DNA of 64,000 bases from Crambe crambe (taxonomy: Eukaryota; Porifera; Demospongiae; Poecilosclerida; Crambeidae). The notes under the pieces are model-generated. The model did no database searches. It saw only the letters and a program-made list of their open reading frames with translations, and was not told the DNA's origin. The stretch covers positions 3,286,001 to 3,350,000 of the forward strand of contig OZ004595.1 of NCBI GenBank assembly GCA_963924555.1, given 5' to 3'. The translations under genes and the position numbers were made by a program. Below, piece by piece: positions 1 through 12,700 of the stretch; position 1 is the stretch's first letter; every line of letters begins with the position of its first letter.

Positions 1-402
1 ATACATTGCATCCCAATGGTATGAACACTGAGATCAGGTTCTGTTCAAAGGAGTCATTTTATCTTTTTGCGGAAACTTATGCAAAGATGATGCGGGAGAA
101 GGCTAGTATGTCTGTGAACCCTATCAGGGTGAGTTTAGTTCAATCTGTCATAGGTGTATATACATGAACATAGCTAGCCAGCAGCTATTTTATGAAGCTG
201 CAAAGTAGGTCATCTCTAAAGAACCAACTTCTATGGATGGCAAGCAGGAAATAGGTCGATGCATGCTTAAATTGTTAGCAATTCCACATTGCATGCTAAC
301 AGTTTCATTTTCTTTCCTTGCAGGCAGCAGCAAAAGGTTCACATTGATCAAACTTGACATTTCACTGACTAGCTTCACAATGATGTAATCGATTTGTATT
401 TT

Positions 403-412
403 GCGCATGCGC
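403..412. promoter_or_regulatory. NRF1-like palindrome upstream of the first small gene
   Basis: A perfect GCGCATGCGC palindrome lies about 60 bp upstream of the probable start codon at 470. This is the established consensus of the NRF1 family of animal transcription factors. An in-frame ATG occurs inside the palindrome (407), but similarity to the paralogue at 7.4 kb begins only near the ATG at 470, so I treat the palindrome as promoter sequence. Half-sites of the same motif occur upstream of the paralogue (about 7206-7213) and of the giant receptor gene (27406-27413). Confidence 0.5.
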
Positions 413-469
413 TGTAATTCTTGCGCGCGCTGCCATGTCAGCAGGGACGCAAAATCTGTAGTCGTAATA

Positions 470-1171
470 ATGGCAGGAATTAATCCTCGCATCAAGCATC
501 GTCATTCTCCGGACGTTCCTGCTGAACTTTTAAAACAAGATACTGAAGGGAAACCCACTGATGAAGGAAAGGACTCTGGTGAAAATGACACCAGCAAGGA
601 GTTCGAAAAACGTTACGATCTTAAACCCAACTTCCATCTCGAATGTAGTGCTTGTTGCTGGACCTTTTTGGTAGATGTAAGAAGATATGAAAGGATTGCT
701 GGTAAAGCTAATGTAGTGGAATTTGGGGAGCCATTGAATCCGGATGAGGAGAGAACTATATGCTTCCTCTCTTTCAGCAGAGAGCACGGTAAAATAATGA
801 CAGACCGTATGTGTAAGCCTGATCAACGCGTTTCTCGAAGAGTTTCGTATGGCAGCTACACGTATCAGCTCTATACAAATGGCAAAGATCCCAAGACTGT
901 CACTATAGGTGAACCAATTATTGCCCGATTGGAGTCAATTGCCACAAGTTATAGGAGAGATGGCGATTATTATTGTATGACAACCATTCTAGACAAGGAT
1001 ATTGCAGGTACCAGTATGAATTACTGCAATGCAGCTCTGTTTGAATTTTTCCGCATGAAAGATGATCAGGATCCATTGAAAGGAAAATGTGTTTATGAAC
1101 AAAGTCATCACGAATCTAACTCTATCTTTAGTCGAGTAAGGAGATTGTCAAGAGCACTACTGGGTAAATAG
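470..1171 (+). CDS. Uncharacterised intronless protein, copy A (233 aa)
   Basis: I do not recognise this family. The start at 470 is chosen because the paralogue at 7357 begins at the equivalent place and both ATGs have G at +4. The frame is open to the TAA at 1169-1171 with no intron. Blocks shared with the paralogue are EGKPT near residue 25, a SKEF..RY.LKP.F stretch, the segment [10 protein letters not shown], an EHG..MTD block, and FFRMK.DQ followed by PLKGKC.Y near the end. The CSACCW cluster could bind metal, but no known zinc-finger spacing is seen. There is no signal peptide or membrane segment, so a cytosolic or nuclear protein is likely. The C-terminal tail is basic and unlike that of copy B. 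It lies on the opposite strand, downstream of the 3' end of the giant receptor gene. Confidence 0.75.
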   Translation: MAGINPRIKHRHSPDVPAELLKQDTEGKPTDEGKDSGENDTSKEFEKRYDLKPNFHLECSACCWTFLVDVRRYERIAGKANVVEFGEPLNPDEERTICFLSFSREHGKIMTDRMCKPDQRVSRRVSYGSYTYQLYTNGKDPKTVTIGEPIIARLESIATSYRRDGDYYCMTTILDKDIAGTSMNYCNAALFEFFRMKDDQDPLKGKCVYEQSHHESNSIFSRVRRLSRALLGK

Positions 1172-2200
1172 CCAAATGTGTTAGCTATGATCTTTTTGAC
1201 AGCAAAGCAGCAATAGCTACACTACTGAGCTAATAATGTTATTATAGCTTATAGCTACAGCTATTAAAATTAATGTTGATTGGGTACTCATTCTGTGGTG
1301 GAGAAAATGGGTGTGAAGTTGCCCCCTGCACCCAACTTTACTACTGTTGATCCATGACATGAAAACACCACAGCTGCATGTACTCATGAGTCTCTTCCGA
1401 AGTAAGCCCACTTTCGGTAAATATTATTAAGCATCTACAAAATCAGCATTTATGGACAGTGAGAAGTCGTGAGCACTAAGACATTTGGATGGCTGCTAAA
1501 AAAATTGATGTGGTAGAGAGATAACTCTTTAGCATAAAATTGTAATTCCACTAGTTTTGAGTTAGCTAGCTACCCAGAGTTTATCCCCAGGATTAAGCTG
1601 TGGCAGATTTACGAACTTTACTTTTCTTTCATAATACTGTAACTCCTCACTATTGTCATAGCCTTTGTCATGAAAGATAATGAGCTGGGAGGTTGAGCTT
1701 ACAGTGGGGGCTTCTTCAGAGGCATCCTCTGTACAGTTTATAGTTGTGGTTGTGGTTACAGAGGTAGTCCAGCAGTATTGAAATGTATCCACTAGCTATC
1801 AGAAGTCAGTGTGAGCCAAAGTATCACAACTGTGGCTCCCATGTGCACTTCCTGTGAACCCCACTCTTGGAGCCTTGCCTGTGTCAGCTTTTCAACCCCC
1901 ACAAAATATTTGGCTACTTCCTCAACTACTAAAGATGTTGGAACCTCCAAGTGTGCTGCTGAAGTCCCCTCCTCCAGGACTTCAGGGAATGAAGTAGACC
2001 TTCGGGAACCTCTGTAAGACTTAGAGGTCAGATGACCAGCTGTTGATTGTAAAGTATGTGTATTAGCTATGTGTAATTTCTTATCAAATGTGTTTCGTAT
2101 CTTTACTCATTAGGTGTATATTAGCTATGTGCTGTCTCAGTTTGTGTGTTCTAGAACTTTCTGTAGGTGTAGATACAAAAAGGACATAATTTTAGTCTGG
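1172..2200. other. Spacer without a clear gene
   Basis: This AT-rich spacer separates the small gene from a decayed retroelement. A minus-strand open stretch at 1562-1792 is threonine/serine-rich and contains no motif I recognise; its neighbours are interrupted. Nothing here is annotated with confidence. Confidence 0.5.
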
Positions 2201-2800
2201 TTATAGTCTGCATCCAACCAAGTTGCCAATTAATCTTTCGTCTAACTACCAGCTGTTCTCTGCATCACGTTCTGCTCCATCACAACCTCACACTGTTAGT
2301 TCACTTGCTTAGCCAAGGTGATAAGAACTACCAAATGAATGTTGCCTCAATGGAAGAGAACCTCTTGACACTAGGTAACTATAAAGGGATTATACTGTCT
2401 TTGATGCTGTCAAAGATGCCAGCTTCAGCCTCACATGAACCAGTTGGACGGAGAAACATAGATATTACCTATGAGATGTTCTCCAGGCCAGCTTACCAGA
2501 GAAGGTGACATGACAAATTTGCTTCTTTGATTTACAAAAGGTCTTCGATACAGTCCAATACCCTCAAGAGTCAAGCAAATGTTTGACTGTGGAGGCTATA
2601 CTTAAATCCTGGTACATGAACACAAACCCAAAATGTAGGAAGGGAAAGTTATCTTTATTTAGAATGGAGAGTCTTACAAGGCTTTGCTCTTTCACCAACA
2701 CTCTTCCTCATGGTGATGAACCCACTTCTGAGGGAGTTATAAACTATATTATTTGCTCAGTGGGTCCATACCTCAAAATGAGCTATACTATGGCTGTGTG
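2200..2800 (+). pseudogene. Decayed non-LTR reverse transcriptase fragment
   Basis: Reading across frames, residues resembling RT motif A (FFDLQKVFDTVQYP, from about 2521) are followed by ILKSWY and then by a motif-B-like segment (VLQGFALSPTLF, about 2672-2708) and MNPLLREL. The order and spacing match the RT domain of LINE-type retrotransposons. Stop codons and frameshifts break it repeatedly, and no YxDD box or endonuclease domain is visible, so this is an old, truncated insertion. It sits between the intronless gene and the 3' end of the giant receptor gene. Confidence 0.55.
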
Positions 2801-3268
2801 ATATGCTTGTCTATAATAATTAACATTCTGATTTTAATCAGTATTGCTATTAATTAGCTAACAAAATAAGAATATAAGCACACAAAAGATGTTATTTGCT
2901 ACAGTATTATCTAGTCAACAAACAACAATACTGACCTTGATTGCATTGCAAATGAATGTTAATAATTATGATAAAATAATTATTACTGTCCCAAATCACA
3001 CATTCGAGATTCATTATCAGAACATTTAAAAAAATCAAGTATGGTTTTTTGCAGTGAAAGTGGAACCTCCAATAAGGAACATTCCAAAAGAGGACAACAA
3101 CCTCTCTACAAAGGATAAAGGCAAAATGTGTCCATTATTAGATTTCACAATGCATGCACCTGAGCCTCCCACTTTTGTTATGTCCCTGAAATAGTCTGCC
3201 TGAGTGTTCAAATATATCACAACATAAACAAGAGCTATTGTTAACTACACATAAATAAAATATACATA

Positions 3269-3306
<38 letters not shown>
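3269..3306. repeat. (ATT)n microsatellite
   Basis: An uninterrupted run of ATT triplets lies just downstream (in gene orientation) of the stop codon of the giant receptor gene, within its probable 3' UTR or flank. Confidence 0.9.
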
Positions 3307-3308
<2 letters not shown>

Positions 3309-3331
3309 TATAATTGTATAGCAAGTGTGTG

Positions 3332-3749
3332 TCAATCTTTTATCAAACTGTCTTTACTCTGTTCCATTGTGTAGTTTTCAAATGCTTGATCCTCTTTACT
3401 CTGATCATCCATGATACTTTCTTTAACAGATTCACCATTTTCATAAAGAGGATTAGATATCCACTTGCTAACACGTATGTTTAATTGATGCTTGTTCCTG
3501 CAATAGTGTAATTATAATATTAACATACGTAACTTCTAACTTAAGACTAGAGTTGTAGTTAGCAAACTGGCTGTGCTAACACTTGTTTCAGCTTGTTTGA
3601 ACCTGATTACTGTAGTCATACTCACACTTTCTTATACTTCTTGTAGAGTTTAGGTGTCACTGCTATCAGAATGATTATAACAACTATTAGAATGATCCAT
3701 CCCATGCTTAAAGGTGCTATGATATGAGTGTTAGCTGCACTTTTCTTAT
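3332..3749 (-). other. Membrane helix and NPxY cytoplasmic tail exons
   Basis: The exon at 3626-3749 encodes a short juxtamembrane segment and then [16 protein letters not shown] followed by the basic stop-transfer KLYKKYKK. The last exon (3332-3497) supplies the tail, including SNPLYENG and FENYTM, and ends at TGA. NPxY is an established PTB-domain docking motif and Y-x-N an established Grb2-SH2 consensus. That these are used here is inference. The tail is too short for any enzymatic domain. Confidence 0.85.
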
Positions 3750-6700
3750 CTGTAGTAATAATAAATTGCTTGATAAATTTTGTGAAAATAATCATACAAT
3801 GCATGTGAAAATAATTCGACAGCCTAGCTTTGCTCAAAATAATAATGTACCTTTAATAGCCTGTAGTTGCACTGGAAGTCCAAAGTAAAACTCTTTGGTA
3901 TATGCCCCAAAACCAACTCGAGTTGCAGCTCGTATCTGCACAGCATCAGTGTAATAGTTCTCATCCACATAAAATATTGATAATTATAGTTACCTTCAAT
4001 CTGTATTGAGTTGATGTGAGATTAATCAACAGCACACTCTGGAATGTAGTATTTTTGGAATGAATCTGAAATGAAAAATAAATGTTTTATAATTGTGACT
4101 GCAGCTAGCTATTAATAATTTTGGATTTCACTAGCTAAAAATCACAAGTTTTAGAGATTGATCAAGCTGAAAATGAATCTTGCATTGTTAGCTAAAGAGC
4201 AGGAAAATCACAATCATACGTGGAGAGATTTTCTGGAAAGCATCGTGGTAATAGAAGTGTACTAAGAATGAGCTCTAGCCTACTAAAGTACTATAGTGTA
4301 TAATTACCCCTGAATCTTTTCCAGGTTCATAGTATGTTACTTCATAGACTAAAATGACTCCATTTGGATGTAAAGGAGCTGCCCATGTTATCAGAGCTGT
4401 TGACTCTGCGGTCTGTATGGAAATATTAGATGGTGGCCCTGGAACTAAAAAAAAAAAGGCCCACGTTATATAATGTACATCTGTTATTGTATACTCACTG
4501 TCTTCATAAGTTTGTATTATTATTTCATCAGAGTATGGTCCAGTGCCATAACTTGAAAATGCAGCAAGCACAACAGAGTAACTGGTATATGGCTCAAGAT
4601 CTGATGGTTATAAGAAAGAAGAGCAAGAATTACAACAGTGTATATGTGAACTTGAGCTCCTTCTAAGGACAGATCTTGTCCCAAAAGATTTCACTCTATA
4701 CATACATAGCTAACCATGCAGTAATCAGTACTGAGTCTGACCTTCAATGACACAATTTAGCCAGGCTGAGCATGTATCAGGGCTGAATTCATATTTGGAT
4801 GTTGTCTGATTAGCAAGCTGTTTGAGGATGGCTTTGTATCCAGTTATCACACCATTCCATTCATGGAACTCTGGTGGCTGCCATGACAATGTTAGAGAGG
4901 AGGAAGACACACTTTCTATTTCAACATGAGTTGGATGTCCAGATGGTTCTGTGTTATATATATTGATATGTATACAGGTACCAATTAAGAGATGACCTCA
5001 TGCTGGGCCCAGCACCGAATGGAGTGTCTACACAGACATATTCCCATGCACATTAATGGAGGCCCCTGTAATTTCACACACACCCTCAACACTTCATGAA
5101 GAATTATAAAACCCTTGCTGGCCTTATTTGTATGATCACAGCTAACTCGATAAGAACTGCTATGTATTAATACCTCTTCCTGGCAGCTGAATGACAGAAG
5201 ATGAAATGGAATCACTGTCCCCTGCTGAATTGGTCATGTAGATAGTGAATTGATATGAGAAATACTCATGAAGCTGATCGATCAATACTTCTTCGGGTAC
5301 CAGACTTCTCAACATTCTAGGATCAGGATCGTTGGCAAACTCTTGCCCTTCTATTGGGAAAGTCTTAGTCACAGAATCTGTGAGAGTAACATTTGCTAAT
5401 ATGAGTTCCATATCATCAATGGTAGACATGTTGTTTGGTCCAAGTGATAGACAGGTGATGGAATAACTTTGAATGATACCATTCCAAAAGTTCTTCTGAG
5501 GTGGCATCCACAATAGTCGAACAGAGGAAGGTGATATGATAGTCATTGTTAAGTTTCGAATTGTGCGAGAAGGCCCTGAAGCATAAGATAATAATTATGA
5601 TATTATTTGTGCTGATTCAAGTTAGCTTGTTCCTTATCATGGCTAGCTACTGTAATAGCTAGAATTATAACTTCACTAACTTGCAGGTGGTAACTGCTGT
5701 ATCACTGGAGAACTGTATGGTCCTATTCCAGCATGTGTTTCAGCTGCTATAGTAATCTGATATGAATAAAACGGATGCAAGTTGGATATTTCAAAGAAGC
5801 TCTCATTGGCCATTAGCTGCTGAGATTCATTGGTATTCAGACAGAGCACTTCAAGACGATACCGATGAATGATCCCATTCTGATTCTCTGGAGATGGGGG
5901 CAGCCAAGTCAGTAGAATCGAATTGTTAGTGGCACGTGTGGCAACCAAAAATGGAGATTCACTTGGAACTAAAAAGTCAATGATAGGGAGGTTATAATTG
6001 CATGGGCTATGGTATAAAACAAACACACACTGGAGTATATACATACAATAATTAGGTTTATAGGATTCCAAGTCATTTTGCTTGGTTTGAATATGCAGCA
6101 GATTTATGATGCCAATGAACTATCAAGTTTCTTACTATCTTCAAGAGTCTTTATCAAAACAGAAGCAGGAGGACTTTTATCTACAGTGACGGCAGTAACT
6201 GTGCAGTTATAGAGGTAATAAGGATGAAGACCATCAACTGTAGTGTTCAGCATCTCATGATCCACTAAGTGATTGTGAACATTGTAACCAGAAGGATCAT
6301 CAACAGCAACATGGTAGTAACGAAGGACTCCATTGATACTATTACTCTCTGGTTGTAGCCATGTCAAAGTAATAGTAGTGGAACTTAGAGCTTTAGCAGA
6401 GCAGTTTTGAGGGGGACTATAAGGAGCTGTATATTTGGAAATTGAAATAAAAGAGTTAGCTACAGATTGCACTCTAGTCACATAAAACGGCAAGTTGGAG
6501 CATGCATGAAATATATTTTACCAAGCTATCCTGGCATAAGGGAATGGCTCAAATTCCTGCTACTGCCCTTGACTTGGAGTATCATAAATCAAGCAGTTGG
6601 CTTGCCCCATAAAAGTTTATGCTCTTTTTTTTTGTTTTTCTAGAGTTATAATATCATAAATCTAATCATCATACCTGTCTCAGGGGTGTTAGCATAGACA

Positions 6701-9700
6701 CTCTCACTGTATGGTCCTACAGCAACAGTGACTGCTGCCACCCGAATAGAATAAGTTCTATAAGCAACAAGCCTTTCAATAAATATCGTAGTTATGTTAG
6801 AGGTGTATTGGTAAGTTGCTTCTTCTTCATACACCACTGTAAGGTTGATCAAGTAGGTTCGTATGATTCCGTTTTGCTGGAAGTTTGGTGGATTCCAAGA
6901 TGCAGTCATGGAGTGAGAGTCATGTACCTCCACTGCTACACCTTCAGGAGGTTGTGCTGGAGCTGCAGTATTATTGGACAAAGGGTTATACATTAAAGTT
7001 AGATTGGGAGAGCAAAGTAACTGGCAAAGCCAGGTGATTACTCATACAACGTAGCTACAATGATGAACCAATCATGAGTTGAAAATGCTGCATTTCTAAC
7101 TGCTTGGATAGACACCCCAGGGTCATACTTCGATTCTTACCATCTCTTCACAGTCTCCAGCCAGTACACTATTTTTCATTATTATTTCCAACCAGCATGC
7201 AACTTAATGCGCATGCTCAGAAATCGCATGTAGCGCTAGCGTATTACGTAGTCAGCTAGCTATAGCGTCTAGTCAGTCTACTCTAGAAGGAACCCTATAG
7301 CTAGGAGCTCTGGGCCGTAGGTGTGTGTTCTCAGCAGACGGGATCCAGAAATAATCATGGCCAAGCACCTACATGCTCCAGAAACTCCTAGCTTCCTTTA
7401 CCAACTAGACCCTGAAGGAAAACCTACATCTACAGGAAAGCATTCTGGCGGAAATGAAGACAGCAAAGAATTTAAAGACCGGTATGGGCTAAAACCCAGC
7501 TTCCAACTTGACTGCAGTGCATGTTGCTGGACCTTTTTAGTGACTAAAAGAAGCTATGCATATGAAACCAACGCTGGCAAGATAAACCTTGTGCATTTTG
7601 GGGACCCATTGAACCTGAAGCCGCAGCGAACTTTATGCTTTCTCACTTGTGGCTGGGAGCATGGTCGGTTGATGACTGACTGTTCATCAAATCCCCTTCA
7701 ATATCGCTTTCGAAGAATTACACATGGCAGTAACACATTCCAGCTGTATACAAGTGGCAGCAGTGAGCCAACAGCTATCTCTATGGGTGATTCAATCATA
7801 GCTCGATTTGAGGGAATTGCCTTCAGTAATGTCACAGATGATGTATATGATGTGACACATGTCAATGACAAAAATGTAGAAGGTGTTGATATGAACTATT
7901 ATGATGCAGCTCTAATGGAGTATTTCCGCATGAAGAATGATCAGGGTCCATTGAAGGGAAAATGTGAGTATGGTGCAGAGAATCCCGTCCCTCGCCCACC
8001 GAGGAAGATTTCCACCACTCCTCCAAAGCCTACTGATTCAGCACTAACACCAGCAAAAAGTAGTAATAAGAAAAATTCTACAAAATGATGCTACTCCATG
8101 CAGACCTGGTCGAGTAGAAAAAAACGGATGATATAGCTAGCTAGCTATTGAAAAAATCATTATTGCTGAATACTAAAAATAAGCAGAACAGTAGGGAGGT
8201 AATTGTGATTATTGGCCAGTTTTATGCTCGCCCCTTGGAATGGAAATAGATATTATAGGATAGCTACATTTAATTCTTACAATGAGCAGTGCTCGAAAGC
8301 AAAAGGGATACTGCCAAAGGTCAAATCTGAGATGGCTCTAAGTGCACAGTGATTATTAGCCAGTTATGCTCACTTCTTCTCATTTTTTGTATAGTAGCTA
8401 GTAGCAAAAGGTTATACATTCACTTGATTGTAGAGTGTAATTGGCTAGCTTACCAGTGACATCAGCAGAGGGTGTGGATTTATTTAGGTTAATCAAGTTA
8501 TGTTAGCTGGTGGATCAGGCTCCATGAGTGCATGACTAAACACTTATAGCGAGTTTCTCTTCTCAGAGTTTTACTAGCTATAATTCCTCTTAGTAGAAAA
8601 ATATAGCTACAGCCGTAATTCATAACAAGTGACATTCTTTGGCTCAACAGTTATAGTCAACTAGCTTCTTTGAAAATATATCTGGATGCATGGAAGGGGG
8701 GAGGCTTTCCACATACCTTCTTCAGCAGTTAGAACTTGCACAAAAGCCGAGGGTCCTATTCCAATGGTTACTGCTGCCACTGAACAGATATAAACAACAT
8801 GAGGATTCAAGGACCTCACAACAATCTCAGATGTCTCATTGACTGCTTCAATCTGAAACTCCTCAAGTGGAGATACACTTGACGCTGATTCTTCTCTCAC
8901 TGCCAGAATGTAATGCCTCAATATTCCATTTGTGTCAACAACTCTTGGAGCTTTCCATGATAGTTTGAACTCTCTGGAGCTCACATTAAGAGCCATGAAT
9001 GAAGGAGGGGAAACACTTGGCACTATAAGGAGAGAGAAAGGTCATGTAAAGAATGTCTACTTAGTAAGCTACCCAATCCTTGAGTGAAAAGTAGTTTGAT
9101 CAGTGAGTCAAGACTTGAGTTGTAAATTATTATTGTTCTCAGAATATAAATAATCATAGCTACGTAATATGGAGTCTCTTCTTAGCCTTTACTATATTCT
9201 TCCATAATGCAAAATACCTACATACCATCTTCCAGAGTCTGAAATGTAAATGGTCTGGTCTCTGGACCATGTGTCACAGTAAATGTGGTAATGGTAAAAG
9301 TATAAACATGATAGGGGAGAAGATCTGAAATAGCAATGGATGAAACAGGCACTCGGAATGTACGAGAGTCTTGGTATGCTGCAGAAGTGTTGAGCATGAG
9401 GCTGACTTGATAGAAACGGATTATTCCATTTCTGTGCTCCAGTGGAGGGGGCTCCCATGTGACATTAGTGTATCTATTTCCAACTGCCAAGATTTTGATG
9501 GAGTTAGGTGGAGCTGACGGAGCTGGTGTAAAAGTATACAAAAATAATGCTACAACATGATATCAGGCCTCTAGCTACTTTACTCATAATATGCAATAAT
9601 TCACTATCACAATCTTATCTTATTTGCTAGAATTACCCGCTTCATCTGTCCTGATGGTGAAAATATCAGAGTATGGACCAACAGCAGTAGTGACTGCAGC

Positions 9701-12700
9701 AACACTTAGAGTGTAATTATAAAATGGATGGAGATCATCAATTGTTTTGATGGTTTTGACTGCACGAATGCTCTGAGAGGTTGCAGTTTCTGTCTCAGTG
9801 ACATTCAGTAGGAAGTACCTAATGTAGCCATTGGTCTCGTTGATATGGGGAAGCTTCCACTTGACAAGAAAAGAAGTTGATGTAACAATATCAGCAGATA
9901 TTATGGTTGGTGATCCAATTGGTGCTGAAAATAAAAATAAAATAAAATTCAGCTTTACAAGTGGATTTGAAATTTTAAAGAAGAGATCTTATACAGGAAT
10001 CATCAAAGATGTGCCAGTTTGTCAAATCTGGTGGTTACAACAAACTCATACCATCTTCTGGAGTATGGAATGTGAAAGGTGTAGTGAATGGTCCCATTCC
10101 AACACCAGTATTTGCAGCTGCATATATATTGTACTCAGAAAACGGCCTCAGGAAAGAAAGATCAATCAAGGTCATGTCAGCTGTGAAATTATGATGAACC
10201 AACTGGTTACTTTCATTTTTAGAGAGAACGATGTAGTAAGAAGTTATCTTCCCATTCTGCTGGTCTTTTGGAGGTTCATCCAGTAAAACTTGAGCAGATG
10301 TTGAATTGATGACATCCACTTTTATTTCTGTAGGAGGACCTGAAGGAACTGTAAGAAAGAGATAATAACTGTGCATGCACGAAATATTCTAATCACTTTA
10401 GGAAAAACCATCAACTACTTTAAATGGCCCTTTATTGTCACATGCCCCCCACCCCTAGATTATCTCTTATTTCTCTAATCATTTTTTGTTAAGAATTTAC
10501 CATCTTCAGCCATGTTCACATCAATCATGTGACTGTAGGGGCCTGGACTAATTGTCACAGCAGCTATCCTTACACCATACAAATAAGCGGGATGTAGATT
10601 CACAAAGCGAAATGATGTCACATTACCAGAAACATTATATCCCACATTGGTTCCTCTGACAGAGTCAGTCAATACTATAGAATAGTTTGAAATTTCTCCA
10701 TTTCTGTCAGAGTAGCTTGGAGGAAGCCACTCCATAGTGAAGTTTGTTGGAGTGATATTTATAATGACTATATCGATAGGTGGTGTTCTAGGAGCTGCAA
10801 AAAAAATTATTAATACAAAAAATTATACCACACTATTTTCACATCAAGGGTCATAGGCCTAAAGCTGTATAAATTGCGCAAAAACCCGGTCCATTAACAA
10901 GGTACTTGTACAGCTTATAAACTGTATGTCCAACATTCTTAAATCAACAGTTCTATAGGTCTAGCATTTACCTCTGGGAGATTGCTAAGTGTTTCATCAA
11001 CCTCAAATGCAGCAATTCTATTGGTCCAAATTCACAGTGAAACTTATCAATAGCAACTCCCTATTTCACTTATAGTGGTGTTGATGAGGTAGTGTTACTA
11101 ATGGAAGATCAATGGGACCCTACAGTGGCTATAATGAGTAAGCCTTGTATGCCAAGTATAATGGGAGTGCTTGCAATAATTTTGGTGCAAAACCAGCTCA
11201 TACCTCAGGCTGTTTTCACTACATGTATGTACATTAATAGTCATACCATCTTCAGGCATAGTCCAAGATGTGAGATTATCAAATGGTCCACTGTGTACTG
11301 TGACTGCAGATATTGAAAGCTGGTACTGATAAGACGGATGCAAGTCAGCAATACTAGCTGGAGAAGAATTGACTCTAATTTCCCTAATGAGCTGGAATGG
11401 TGCATCACTCATGTTCTTTTCATGGATATGAATCCAGTAATAGCGAATGATACCATTCCTGTCTTCAATAGATGGAGGCATCCATGTCAGTTCCACAGTT
11501 GATGGATTCAGTATAGACAATGAAACATTGAAAGGAGCCACAGAAGGTGCTGTGGAGAAAAAAATTAATATGTGAGCTATCAGGGAAAAGTTATTAGTTG
11601 CTTTCAACTGTTTAACCTGATTCAAATGTTGTGGTGGACTGGATGACACTGAAAGGCCCAGGGAACAGAGTCTTGGCATTGATTCTGACATGATAGGTTA
11701 TGTAAGGCTCCAACTCAGTCACAACCATCTGTGTCTCGTTATAAGAGACCAGTGTACAATTGTAGTTCACCCACGACTGCGAAGCCACTACCACAACTGA
11801 ATACTGACGAATCCTTCCATTTCTCATATCAGGAGGAGGGGGACTCCACCTAATGTTTATGGAATCTGAAGAATTTGCTTCAGCATGTATGTTCATTGGT
11901 GGAGCAGTTGGAGCTATGTATATATACAAAATGTATATAATGATAGTTGTAACAACTAGTTACATACCATCCTCTAAAGTTGTGATCTCCAGTGCTTCTG
12001 AGTGTGGTCCAGGTGAAACTGTGACAGCAGCAACGTGAATTCTGTAAGTGTAGAAAGGATGCAGGGAGTTCAGGACCACTTCTGGTAATATGCTGGTGAT
12101 ATGGGTTGAAGCACCAGTGTCTAGCTCTAGGATCTCCACAACATAGTGGGTAAGCTGTCCGTTGAGTTCATCCTCTTCAGGAGAAGTCCAAGTAATGCCA
12201 ATTGATGTAGCTAGGACTTCTTGCACAGTCAAGTTGCTAGGAGGAACTGATGGTGCTATAAAATTTTAGTAAAGTATACATTCACCCTTGAAAGTAAGTT
12301 CAACATTTCTTTCCATAGTGAATTTGACTCCCTGAATTGCTAATTACAGAGTTAACAAAATTACACTGTGTTTTATATCCTAGAGTTTCCATGCTTATGC
12401 AGATAAATTATAATAATAATAGTTTGACTACTATAGAATAATCATAGGAGTTTTGACTGACCATCCTCATTCGTCTGCACTAAAATCACTTCTGTGTATG
12501 GACCATTTCCTTCCTTGTTCAGTGCAGCCACTTCCACCTCATATCTGCTGTAAGGAACTAGATCCCCAACCGTCAGTACGGTACTGTTGGTTGTGAATGG
12601 CACTATGTCCAAGGTAGCAAGACTGGACACGATTACACTGTATTCTGTGATCACACCATTTATGTCTTCTAGAGGAGGGGGACTCCAGGAAAGAGTGAAA

